Positions 25,301 through 33,952 of a DNA stretch of 64,000 nucleotides are shown piece by piece. Numbering within the stretch: the stretch's first letter is position 1; each line of letters starts with the position of its first letter. The DNA is from Rhypophila decipiens. Lineage: Eukaryota; Ascomycota; Sordariomycetes; Sordariales; Naviculisporaceae. The DNA lies in assembly GCA_033297075.1 (NCBI GenBank), contig MU858104.1, positions 62,001 to 126,000 on the forward strand, given 5' to 3'. Under the pieces are notes generated by a model. That model was given only the letters and a program-made list of their open reading frames with translations, made no database searches and had not been told where the DNA came from. The position numbers were made by a program, and so were the translations under genes.

Positions 25301-25619
25301 CGGCTCACCCATCAGCTCAAGGAGAGGGAGCTGAAACGAACCCAGGTCATGATCCAATTCCTTCGGTTTGGGAACGACGAAAATGGCATACGCCATCTCG
25401 ACTACCTTGGCAGACTTGGAAGGGAGGATACCGATGAGGACAGGGGATAGTAAGTGGGCTTGTTTCTTCTATTTCCCCGTAGAACCTACTTATTCAACTA
25501 AAGGACTTGTGAATAAAAAGCTGACCTTTCTGGCCCACGATAGCTCGATCGTCGACACTCAGCCAGTAACAGGGAATCTCTGCTCCATATTGATCGGAAG
25601 TATCGCTAGCAAGCTATGA
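22393..25619 (+). CDS. protein kinase fused to a vWA-like domain
   Basis: Predicted serine/threonine-type kinase with a C-terminal von Willebrand A-like domain, 1002 residues. Four exons: 22393-23387, 23451-23629, 23691-25449 and 25544-25619, with phases consistent throughout. Kinase landmarks are Lys230 (YVLKSY), the catalytic loop HEDIKPDN at 334-341 with Asp336 (Glu replaces the usual Arg of HRD), and DFG at 362-364, followed by APE at 393-395 just after the exon 2/3 junction and ADIWSMGCV. A long disordered Ser/Pro/Thr linker spans about 540-700. The vWA-like part starts at HIFFIDDSRTM, whose DDSRT at 762-766 fits a DxSxT metal-binding (MIDAS) site. The last exon supplies the ending TQPVTGNLCSILIGSI. 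Substrate and pathway are unknown. The DUF7708/NACHT and CorA-like genes lie just upstream. Confidence 0.88.
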
Positions 25620-25789
25620 CTTTGTATGCGACAGTCAAAGTATTATTAGTCATCTTTAGGCGTTCAACAGACGTGTGTTTTATATCGAACTTTTATTCAA
25701 TTCAACAATCGGACACAAGGCAAATAGGGCAAGCGGGAACTGCCGAAATGCTGAAGCAGGTGGAACGTATGAGGTTGTGAATAATAGAA

Positions 25790-27373
25790 TCAGTGACAGA
25801 AAAGGATGGATTCAAGCCGCTGCCTCGCTTCCTCTTCCTCCCACTCGACCAATCGTCGATCACTAGCTTCAGCCATCTTTGTCTTGACAAAAGGCTCCAT
25901 TGCTGCCCGCTCTTCGTCGCTCAAGAGGGAGACTCTTGTTTTCCACAGTAACTGTTTTGAGACAGCCTCACCGTCTACTGCCTGCTCGCCAAAGAACTTC
26001 TCATCCAGATAGCTCCAGTAGACATGATCAAAGGCCCAGCTCTTCCGCGCCGCATAGTTGAGCCAGAACCGACCCGTGGACCAGCTTTCACGCATGTAAG
26101 CCGACAAACGCAGAGGAGCAGGTGATCCTACAGGCCGCTCAGAGTCGCCGTAGTCTCGCTCTACCTCCTCCATGGCCGAGAGCCATGTCTCCAATCGTGA
26201 TGTGTACTTGGTAATCCAGTCATCGACGCCGGCGTCCCACATCTCGGGAATATCAAGGAGCAGCCACCAGGGGCAGTCCAGCGCAAACTGGGTCGGCGCG
26301 GCGTAGGCGAATTCCCAATCAATCACGCCGAGCACTTGGTCGTCGTCGGCTTCGTCCACGAGCACATTGGCGGGCCGGAAATCGTCACACCACAGCCGAA
26401 AGGAGCCCGTGCTGTCTGGTGCCTGGAGCGTCGGACGGCATTTGGCCGACCCGGCAGACCAGTCGTCCTCAAGGAACCCGAATGTCGAGAACCACCCCTG
26501 CTTGGCGAGCTTGCGGAAAAGCTGGCGAGCGACGTACTTGTTCCTACAGTCGTCTTCCGAGTCAACCATGTCGTTGTGCTGGAAGACTAGTGTGGCCAGC
26601 TGCATATCGGCGAGGGCGACATAAAACTCGTCAGCGCTTTGGTATGTGGTGCCCTTTGGTGGGAATATTGCTGGTGGGATATTGGAGAGCTGAAACATGT
26701 TACTCATGTTGAGCGTGATGGGCCGACCAAGAACTTCGAATACGCCAGGACTCGTCTCGACAAGGGCACCAATCCGCGGCGAGGTGGGCTGCGCTAGTCT
26801 GTGCACGCACTGTGCCATCTTGGTGTAGAGACGCTTGAGATCGGTCTCAGAGATGTCCGGGTTCAATGTGGGTGTGTCGTCGGGGTCATCACGAGGAGCC
26901 TCAAGCGCACCGCTCATGCACCGTCGTGTTCCGAGATCACGGATGACCATGTACGGGCCCAGGTCGGGCTCGGTGCCTTGGTGGAAGATTGTCGGGACAG
27001 GAAGGGTGCTAAACTCTGCAAGATATCTCGCTGTCGCAGCCTCTGCTTCTGTCTTTTCCTGGGGGAGAATGGCTTGGTTTGGGCACGAGAGACGAAAGAG
27101 AATCTTCTCGTCGGGCCGGTCTTGGATGCGAATTGGATAGAGTACATTGAAGCCCCCTATGATTATGGGAGGGACCAAGGTGACAGGTCCTTCAAACACC
27201 TTCTGCGCCAGAGCTTCTATCTTCTGGCATGTGGACTTTAGTCGAACTTGTTTCATTGAATCTGCCCACGACTCATCGGTACGGTCCCAGGCAAGATCGT
27301 CAGAGGCCTGGCGGGCACCGTTCCCCATCATGGCTGTTAATGATGATAATGATGAAGGGTTGAGAAACTGCAT
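25790..27373 (-). CDS. aminoglycoside-phosphotransferase-like kinase (APH/choline-kinase fold)
   Basis: Single-exon gene of 527 residues from the large fungal phosphotransferase family related to bacterial APH enzymes. Substrates of most fungal members are unknown, and drug resistance should not be inferred. The catalytic loop is LWCDDFRPANVLV: the family HGDxxxxN motif is altered to Cys329-Asp330-Asp331 with Asn336, so the catalytic Asp331 and metal-binding Asn336 are kept. IDWEFAYAAP follows, with Asp352 as the DFG-equivalent. The nucleotide-binding half includes KILFRLSCP, and GPYMVIRDLGT marks the hinge. The first ATG (27373) is used; ATGs 14-15 codons later are possible starts. The gene is convergent with the kinase-vWA gene and divergent from the broken MDR gene. 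Confidence 0.85.
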   Translation of the reverse strand: MQFLNPSSLSSLTAMMGNGARQASDDLAWDRTDESWADSMKQVRLKSTCQKIEALAQKVFEGPVTLVPPIIIGGFNVLYPIRIQDRPDEKILFRLSCPNQAILPQEKTEAEAATARYLAEFSTLPVPTIFHQGTEPDLGPYMVIRDLGTRRCMSGALEAPRDDPDDTPTLNPDISETDLKRLYTKMAQCVHRLAQPTSPRIGALVETSPGVFEVLGRPITLNMSNMFQLSNIPPAIFPPKGTTYQSADEFYVALADMQLATLVFQHNDMVDSEDDCRNKYVARQLFRKLAKQGWFSTFGFLEDDWSAGSAKCRPTLQAPDSTGSFRLWCDDFRPANVLVDEADDDQVLGVIDWEFAYAAPTQFALDCPWWLLLDIPEMWDAGVDDWITKYTSRLETWLSAMEEVERDYGDSERPVGSPAPLRLSAYMRESWSTGRFWLNYAARKSWAFDHVYWSYLDEKFFGEQAVDGEAVSKQLLWKTRVSLLSDEERAAMEPFVKTKMAEASDRRLVEWEEEEARQRLESILFCH

Positions 27374-27964
27374 GGGCCGTGTCGAACTTGCTCATGCTGA
27401 GAAGGTTGTTCAAGGTAGAGTGTTTCATGAGCGCCAACACATGCATAGTCCCGTGGCTGGTCGGCTTAGCCGCCAAGTCCCTGGTTCTATTCGTTGACCC
27501 TATCATCGACAATAAAGGAAGGTCCGACTTTTCACATTCCATAAGATCATTAATCTTTTTGTCAGATACTAGTAAGTACTATCCCTAATTCGTCATCAAG
27601 GACAAATTCTACATTCGGACAAATTCGGTCCAACTGGCCAAACGATCGGGCTTGAAGCACAAGTCCAGGCTGCCTCTGAATATTGTCAAGTCCGAGCAAC
27701 GCCATTTTTACCCATGGGAATTGGCTGGACTGCCACAGCGAAGTCTGGCCTCGCAACAATTTTCCGAGCAACCTGCATCACACCAGATTGTTCCAACTTG
27801 ACGTGATAACTGGCCCTGTGTTTGTATATATTTGCTACCCTGGCTGCCACCAGTCATTTCGAGGCGGACTGTTATCCAACTTCTTCCGTCTTCCAATTCC
27901 AACTTTGTGACCCTTTCTGCTCATCGTTGGCAAATCCGCTCATACCGAAACAGTATCCTCCGAA
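27374..27964. other. divergent promoter region APH-like/MDR
   Basis: About 590 bases between divergent genes. It carries the TATA-like site at 27825 on the + side. No gene is supported. Confidence 0.4.
27825..27831 (+). promoter_or_regulatory. TATA-like element upstream of MDR gene
   Basis: TATATAT about 135-140 bases before the ATG at 27965, in a T/C-rich leader. A plausible core promoter for the trans-enoyl-reductase-like gene. Confidence 0.35.
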
Positions 27965-29143
27965 ATGGCCCAGTCTTCCTCAGACCCTGGCAATGAACCC
28001 GCCTCTGACCCTCAGATCGTTCCCTTCAAAGCAGTCTACCTAGACTCCGAAGGGTCCATTTCAATCCGCTCAATCTCAGATCTCTACAAACCCGAATTGC
28101 CCAGCCAATTCCTCATCCGCGTCGAATACTCGGCCATCAACCCCGGTGACCTCCGCCACTTCCACATGGGCCTGCACTCCTTCGTTATGGGATACGATTA
28201 CGTAGGCACCGTGGTCTCCACCCATCCTGACTCGTCCTCAGACTTTCCGTTCAAAAAGGGAGACGCGGTAATGGGAATGACCTTTCCTGGCCATGCTCGT
28301 CCTATATCCCACGGCGCTCACCAGGCTTACCTCCTCGCGGACCTGTCTCATAATCTTACTTTCCATCGTCCGAAGAGTTTCCCGGCTATCGAAGCAGTGG
28401 GATTTACATCTCCCGTGCAGACCGCTGCAGACGCGATATTTAACATCCTCGGTATCGGGCTCCCTTCTGCCGACCTAGACGGAGATGACCCATCTGAGAA
28501 AGCACTTCTCATCTGGGGCGGAGCCAGTGCACTCGGCTGGGCTTCTATTCAGCTTGCCAAAGCCGCGGGTTTCAAGTGTATATTTACCACTGCCTCGAGA
28601 AAGAGCCATGCCGCGTTGAGGGAGGTCGGTGCGACGCATGTGTTCGACTACTGAGATGGCGATGTTGTGAATCAGATTCGGAACTCTGCAAAGAAGCAAG
28701 GGATTATACTCTCCCTGGCCTTTGATACCGTTTGTAAAGGGACGGGCATATTTGAGCCACCTGTCGGCGCCGAGGAAGGAAACCCAAAGCAGCTGGTAGA
28801 TTTTGCTAAGAGTACGCCCTCTTTGACGAAAAGCGCCCTGTCAGAAGGGGTAGTCGAACGGGGCGAAGCGAAGCTGGCATCGTCATTGCCTATTTTGCAA
28901 GATTCAGAGTTCCTATTTGTGCTGTTCTCGAGGAAATGGGCCGGTGAGGAAGGAAAGCATCCCGGGTGGTGGCAAAGGCAGGAGAAAGTGGTCAGTTGGG
29001 TGAGTGAGAATCATGAGGCGGTCTGGAAGCCCATGCCTGTCAAGGTTGTGGATAACGCCGAGGAGTCAGTCAAGGCTATTCAGGCGGTATTCGATGGGAA
29101 GTATAGTTTGTTGAAGGTCTTGTTGAAGCATCCGCTCACTTGA
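27965..29143 (+). pseudogene. trans-enoyl-reductase-like MDR gene with in-frame TGA
   Basis: Zinc-free MDR protein of the LovC/ToxD-like group, NADPH-dependent enoyl reductases often found near polyketide synthases; none is visible in this window. One uninterrupted frame of 393 codons contains a single stop, TGA at 28652-28654. Before it lie EYSAINPGDLRH, MGYDYVGTV, the Rossmann motif LLIWGGASALGWASIQLAKAAG, and GATHVFDY. After it the frame continues with DVVNQI, FAKSTPSLTK, HPGWWQRQEKVV and the family C-terminus ending LLKHPLT. A C-to-T change in a CGA (Arg) codon would give this TGA. A 54-nt in-frame intron (GTC donor, CAG acceptor) could remove it, but only by deleting the conserved GATHVFDY region, so I favour a nonsense mutation. 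A sequencing error remains possible. Confidence 0.7.
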
Positions 29144-29890
29144 AGCTGATTATTGAGAAGGAGGATGCTGCTCGTGTTATCGTCCTCGCACCATCCATCC
29201 GTCGACATTAAACACATGCACCCTGCTATAAGAAGACTAAACGATACAAATAGGCGCCTAATATACAGACACCGGTCCTCTCGTATACAGGCACTAGTCT
29301 TCTTATATACTGGCACTACTCTTGTAGAATAGACGCTTTAACTGCCTGGAATAAGTGCCTTAATGAGCTCGAAAAAATACCTCTGGGCTGGAAAGTCAAA
29401 TTGGACTAGTGCCTGTATACGATAGTGGTGCCTGTTTATTATGCCCCTATAAAACTACTTTAGGAGTCTGGTGACATGTAAAAGACCAATTTGAAACACT
29501 CTTGACTCCCTCAGTCATCATATCGCTCTGTCAAACTGCTTTCTTTTCGGGCCTGTGTTGTGATGGTTGCCATGTTAACAGAATGCCAAGACGCCCCCCT
29601 AAAGTGGAAACAATCGCGACCGGCAGCACCGGCGGCAGTGACTTTTTGCCATCAAGCTGTCTGAATTCAATGCCAAGCTTGTTACCCCGTATCTCGGCCA
29701 AATACGGACAGTGAACAAGTGCCACCCACCATGCTGTCGAGATATTTAAGCCACGCTTCGGCCACCTCGAGCCATGCCGTAGTTCAATGCTGCAGTGCTT
29801 TGTCCTTATTACCCCGCCGACACTTCCAGACGTCCACAACCACATGCAAGCGACTACTCCCCCAACCAGCCACTGATTCACACACCCACA
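29144..29890. other. intergenic region MDR/NAT with a MITE-like element
   Basis: About 750 bases. It includes the inverted-repeat element at 29251-29449 and, nearer the NAT gene, a TATA-like ATATTTA at 29742-29748. No gene is supported. Confidence 0.4.
29251..29449. mobile_element. MITE-like inverted-repeat element
   Basis: A 199-bp segment whose ends are imperfect inverted repeats. Left 29251-29274 and right 29426-29449 agree at 20 of 24 positions. A perfect 19-bp inner inverted repeat pairs 29281-29299 with 29404-29422 (TCGTATACAGGCACTAGTC and its complement). The left arm has three imperfect 22-bp tandem units beginning at 29262, 29284 and 29306. TA at both outer ends could be a target duplication. 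No coding capacity; a non-autonomous transposon relic is the likeliest reading. Confidence 0.65.
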
Positions 29891-30823
29891 ATGGCTACTT
29901 ACAGCAAAGGCCAAATTGCTCGCTACCTGCAGCACATCAAATGGGATGACTCCTCCCAGCTCGTTCCGGGCACGCTTGCTCATCTCACGGAGCTAGTGAA
30001 GAGACAAATCGCAACGGTGCCCTTTGAGAATCTCACCCTCCACTACTCGCCCACACACAGACTGTCTCTCAAAACAGAAGATCTCTACGACAAAATGGTG
30101 GGAAGAAACATGGGCGGATACTGCATGGAGAACAACACCTTCTTTGGCGCCGTCCTGCGCAGTCTCGGATACTCGGTCGTGAATGCTGGGGCCAGGGTGA
30201 GCGATGCAACTGCCGGACGACCGGGTGGTGGATTTGGAGGGTGGAGTCACATGGTCAATCTCGTCACCATTCCCAACGAGAAAGGAGAGCATGTCAAGTA
30301 TCTCGTCGATGTCGGATTTGGATACAACGAGCCAAATGTACCAGTTGCATTATTCTCGGGACAGGTAACGCCTGGAACGGGCACTACCGAGTTCAGACTC
30401 GAGTACAAAGCACTGCCCAAGCACACGGACAAAAGTCAGAGGGTATGGGTGTTCTCGCATCGAGACACTGCCATCGGGCCGGATTGGACAGAAGCATATG
30501 CCTTTGCCGAACTCGAGTTCTTCCCAGAGGACTACGAGGTCATGAATCTTAGCACCATGACACAGAGGAAAAGCTTTTTCCTGCAGACTTTGATGTGTGT
30601 CAAGATGACGCTGGATGAGCAGACGGGAAAGCCGAACGGGTGGTTATTGCTGGCGGGCGATGAGATCAAGAGGAAGACCAATGACGGGATGGAGGTGTTG
30701 GACAAGTTCAAGAACGAGGAGCAGCGTGTCGAAGGGCTGAAGAAATGGTTCGGGATTCAGCTGACAGAGGCTGAAAAGGCTGGGATTCGTGGCCTTTCGA
30801 CAGAAATTCGAGGCTTCAGTTGA
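29891..30823 (+). CDS. arylamine N-acetyltransferase
   Basis: Transfers an acyl group from acyl-CoA to arylamines or related xenobiotics. In some fungi these enzymes detoxify plant benzoxazolinone breakdown products, but that use is not shown here. Single exon of 310 residues. The catalytic triad is clear: Cys78 in MGGYCMENN (usual RGGYCxE; here RNMGGYC), His120 in GGWSHMVNLV and Asp140 in LVDVGFG. VPFENLTLHY near residues 43-52 is the family N-terminal signature. The ATG of MATYSKGQIARYL is chosen because it sits in good context (ACAATGG) and gives the conventional start. The frame stays open 32 codons further upstream with no family similarity. Confidence 0.93.
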   Translation: MATYSKGQIARYLQHIKWDDSSQLVPGTLAHLTELVKRQIATVPFENLTLHYSPTHRLSLKTEDLYDKMVGRNMGGYCMENNTFFGAVLRSLGYSVVNAGARVSDATAGRPGGGFGGWSHMVNLVTIPNEKGEHVKYLVDVGFGYNEPNVPVALFSGQVTPGTGTTEFRLEYKALPKHTDKSQRVWVFSHRDTAIGPDWTEAYAFAELEFFPEDYEVMNLSTMTQRKSFFLQTLMCVKMTLDEQTGKPNGWLLLAGDEIKRKTNDGMEVLDKFKNEEQRVEGLKKWFGIQLTEAEKAGIRGLSTEIRGFS

Positions 30824-30887
30824 TAGATGGGATGATGCAGTTTTATTATTATCTGATCTCGAAGTGCGTCGTTCTGGCAATAGTCAA

Positions 30888-32012
30888 TTAACAAACTGCA
30901 GACTCCAGGATGGCAAACCTGTCCTGTTCTGAATCCAATACAGCAAGTGTATCAAAGGGAAGAGTAACCATGGGAATTGTGTGTCCAATATCCACTCCAA
31001 ACAAGATAGGAAACGGGTTCTTGTTGGCAGACAGACTCCCTTCTTTACAGAACAAGCCTCTGATAATATCCATATACTGCCTCCTTCTCTCCTCGCTGTT
31101 ATACCCAAATGGCCTGCCGATCACCAACCCGGCAGCTTCGTCAAAGACGCCCTGTGCTATGAGATCTGCAAACCCAGCCCTGACGCGCTCGATCGGATTG
31201 CCCTTCTCCATGTCACCCCCATCGCCCAATGCAGTCTCTAGGAAGACAATGCGCCCCTTCCAGTCAGGAGCTATTCCTCGTATCCCGCCAAGTCGAGCGA
31301 CTACTGTGAGACAGCCGCCAAAGAGACGGCCGGTGCATTGACCCTGCCGTAACCAGACCCAGTGTGGCGAAGGGGCTGTTTCGGGGAGGGCAGTCTTGCT
31401 GGGTTCAGTGAATAATGACATTGGTCTGGGATAGAATGACTTGGATCTCGAGACATTGCCTAACCCAACCGCAGCAACGGGACGCTCGATTACCTTGAGG
31501 AGATTGTCCAGGCAAAATGCTAGCGGACCGTCTGGGTGATCATTCACATTGTCAGGGAGGCCGAGTTCGGGTATAATTCCCGGACCGTAGAAAGTTCGTA
31601 GCCCGGTGGTGGCATGGAGAAACCAGTGCAGGCCGCTAATGTCTGAGTAGCCAATGACGATTTTGGGGTTCTTTCGAATATGATCTTGCAGTTCTTTGTC
31701 GGCCAGAAGATGGGGCACAAGTTCAGTAAATGTTGTCCCGCCAACGGTGCAGATGATGGCCTGGATGGATGGGTTTGTAAATGCGCTGCGGATCTCCGAG
31801 AGTCTGGTGGCTATGGAGCCCTGAATATCATCATTGTCATCTTCCTTGGACTCGGGGTCGTAGATGGGCAGGACCTTGTAGCCCTTGTGCTTGAGCAACG
31901 TGGTTGCCCGGGAGACGAAAAGGGGAAATTCATTGTTGAAACGAGCAGAAGGGGAAAGAAAGGCGATCGTGTCGCCCTGTTTGAGGGCTGGAGCAAGGAG
32001 AGGGGCTGTCAT
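30888..32012 (-). CDS. LD-carboxypeptidase / MccF-like peptidase (family S66)
   Basis: Serine peptidase of family S66, which contains bacterial LD-carboxypeptidases and the microcin-C self-immunity peptidase MccF. The fungal substrate is unknown. Single exon of 374 residues, typical length. The nucleophile is Ser123 in VIGYSDISGLHWFL. The acid is probably the Glu of RIVFLETA and the histidine that of VDIGHTIPM, the standard Ser-Glu-His triad. GRLFGGCL precedes the acid as in relatives. There is no signal peptide, so it is probably cytosolic. It is divergent from the deformylase gene with 572 bases between the starts, and a TATAAG lies about 60 bases upstream of its ATG (32072-32077, minus strand). 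Confidence 0.9.
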   Translation of the reverse strand: MTAPLLAPALKQGDTIAFLSPSARFNNEFPLFVSRATTLLKHKGYKVLPIYDPESKEDDNDDIQGSIATRLSEIRSAFTNPSIQAIICTVGGTTFTELVPHLLADKELQDHIRKNPKIVIGYSDISGLHWFLHATTGLRTFYGPGIIPELGLPDNVNDHPDGPLAFCLDNLLKVIERPVAAVGLGNVSRSKSFYPRPMSLFTEPSKTALPETAPSPHWVWLRQGQCTGRLFGGCLTVVARLGGIRGIAPDWKGRIVFLETALGDGGDMEKGNPIERVRAGFADLIAQGVFDEAAGLVIGRPFGYNSEERRRQYMDIIRGLFCKEGSLSANKNPFPILFGVDIGHTIPMVTLPFDTLAVLDSEQDRFAILESAVC

Positions 32013-32584
32013 GATTCCAATCTTGCGGTGAGTAGCGGAAGAAAAGTCATTGAGCTTTTTCTTGGGCGGTACTTATACCCGGAGGCCTTTATGGCTTTGA
32101 AATCACAACATGTCGTTGACGCCCTTTGAGCTGACCACTGCATCATGCAAGTCCCTTGCGGGTTATACGTAGAAGATACGGAATAATGTGGGTCTAATCC
32201 GAGGTTAATACGCCGTTTCAGGGGATGGTTGTTGTCCGATCAGATGCATTCTTTATTTCCTTGTGCAACCCGGATGGGTCCCTCCGCAACACTCATTCAG
32301 CCCTAACCCTCCCGTGCCCGCGGGGCTGGAAAGGCCGTCCCCACATCTCCGAGATCCCGTTCCACCGTGGCAAAGCGGGAAGTGGACACATCGCGGACTG
32401 ATCGTCTCCTCATGTTCAGGGATGCTGCTTACTATTTTTTCCCCACGGCGGGCATGAGTCAAAATATTCGCGGGATTTCAACAACCCCACCTTGAACCTC
32501 TGACGACCCCTTTTTATATTGAGACAGAGCCAGACTCGACGACATTGAATACGTACCCCTCAACGCCAAAAACCAGTCATCGCC
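32013..32584. other. divergent promoter region S66 peptidase/PurU-like
   Basis: About 570 bases between divergent starts. TATA-like sites are at 32072-32077 (-) and 32514-32520 (+, TTATATT, about 70 bases before the ATG). No gene is supported. Confidence 0.45.
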
Positions 32585-33442
32585 ATGGCCACCTCCAACG
32601 AGCACATCCTCACGCTGTCATGCCCCGACAAGCCTGGCATCGTCCACGCCGTCACGGGCATCTTTGCCCACTTCCAGCTCAACATTCTCGACCTGCAGCA
32701 GTTCTCCGATTCTGACAGTCAGAAGTTCTTTATGAGGGTTCACTTTGGCCCGACGCCGACGCCGTCGACCGAGTACCTGCGGCCCAGCTTTGAGGCGCTC
32801 GCCTCCATCTATAACCCCGTCTATGACATCCGTCCATTGTCGCAAAAGACGCGCGTCCTGATCATGGTATCCAAGATCGGCCACTGCCTCAACGACCTCC
32901 TCTTCCGCGCCAAGACGGGCCAGCTGCCCATCGAGGTGCCCGTCATCGTCTCCAACCACCCGGAATTTGCGCCCCTCGCTGCCAGCTACGGCATCGAGTT
33001 CCGCCACCTGCCCGTCACCAAGGACACCAAGGCCGAGCAGGAGGCCCAAGTGCTGGACCTGGTCAAGCAGCACGATGTCGAGCTCGTCGTCCTGGCCCGG
33101 TACATGCAGGTTCTGAGCCCGACCCTGTGCGAGGCCATGTCGGGCAAGATCATCAACATCCACCACTCTTTCTTGCCCAGCTTCAAGGGTGCCAAGCCCT
33201 ACCACCAGGCCTACGAGCGCGGCGTCAAGATCATTGGTGCGACGGCTCACTTTGTCACGGCTGATTTGGACGAGGGGCCGATTATTGAGCAGCGCATTGC
33301 CCGGGTCGACCACAGCATGAAGCCCAACCAGCTGCTGGACGAGGGATCCAATGTCGAGACCAATGTGTTGGCCACGGCAGTCAAGTGGTATGCTGAGAGG
33401 CGGCTGTTCTTGAACAACCACAAGACTGTTGTGTTTAGCTAG
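32585..33442 (+). CDS. formyltetrahydrofolate deformylase (PurU-type)
   Basis: Hydrolyses 10-formyltetrahydrofolate to formate and tetrahydrofolate (EC 3.5.1.10), in one-carbon metabolism. Single exon, 285 residues, matching bacterial PurU in length. An N-terminal ACT domain (LTLSCPDKPGIVHAVTGIFA, FSDSDSQKFFMRVHF) precedes the formyltransferase fold (VLIMVSKIGHCLNDLLFRAK, PVIVSNHPEF). The active-site segments are INIHHSFLPSFKGAKPYHQA and GATAHFVTADLDEGPIIEQ, with the conserved Asn, His and Asp. Codon use is strongly C/G-ending, as in well expressed fungal genes. No targeting signal is evident. This is one of the most secure calls in the window. Confidence 0.95.
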   Translation: MATSNEHILTLSCPDKPGIVHAVTGIFAHFQLNILDLQQFSDSDSQKFFMRVHFGPTPTPSTEYLRPSFEALASIYNPVYDIRPLSQKTRVLIMVSKIGHCLNDLLFRAKTGQLPIEVPVIVSNHPEFAPLAASYGIEFRHLPVTKDTKAEQEAQVLDLVKQHDVELVVLARYMQVLSPTLCEAMSGKIINIHHSFLPSFKGAKPYHQAYERGVKIIGATAHFVTADLDEGPIIEQRIARVDHSMKPNQLLDEGSNVETNVLATAVKWYAERRLFLNNHKTVVFS

Positions 33443-33952
33443 ACGTGCTTAGATAGCGGGGGAGGAAATGGAAAAAATCATGACTGATTTTGGTTCTGGA
33501 AAGTCAGAAAATTAATATCTCGAGTTTTGTTTGGTGAAAGTGCTCAAACAAATTTTCAAGCTGAAAAAGAGATCAGCTCGGAAGGTATCCTATTGGTCAA
33601 TTGGAAATATCTTTCAGTCAAGCGCTGGACCAAATGAAACGGGTATCAGCGGCCATCGTGCCGTAGGTATTACTCACTGAATTGAGGCGCCAAGCGGAAT
33701 TAGCGGTGATGGCGTCACCTCCCATGACCAGCGAATAATGGAAACGCTGAGAGCGACAAAAGCAATTTGACATGCCAACCAGAAAAAGAAAATGACTCAA
33801 TGAAATTGATGTCAGTTTTTAAATACCGTGTATCACCAACGCAGATCTGAGAAGAACGAGTGACGTCCATTTTCACGATCTGAGCACAACAACCCCAAAG
33901 TCGCATCTCGATTCAACACGGGCGCATTACGGGGGCTTTTAGTGTGTTGAGG
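33443..33952. other. intergenic region deformylase/DUF1275
   Basis: About 510 bases between two + strand genes. Nothing coding is supported. It should hold the terminator of the deformylase gene and the promoter of the DUF1275 gene. Confidence 0.4.

Noticed and set aside
28652..28654. selenocysteine or programmed readthrough at the TGA
   Set aside because: Fungi of this group lack selenocysteine insertion, and the context is not the TGA CTA readthrough motif.
29738..29890. N-terminal extension of the NAT enzyme
   Set aside because: The extra in-frame codons have no family similarity, and the internal ATG has good context.
32618..33421. 267-codon antisense frame over the deformylase gene
   Set aside because: Mirror frame created by strong third-position C/G bias of a certain gene.
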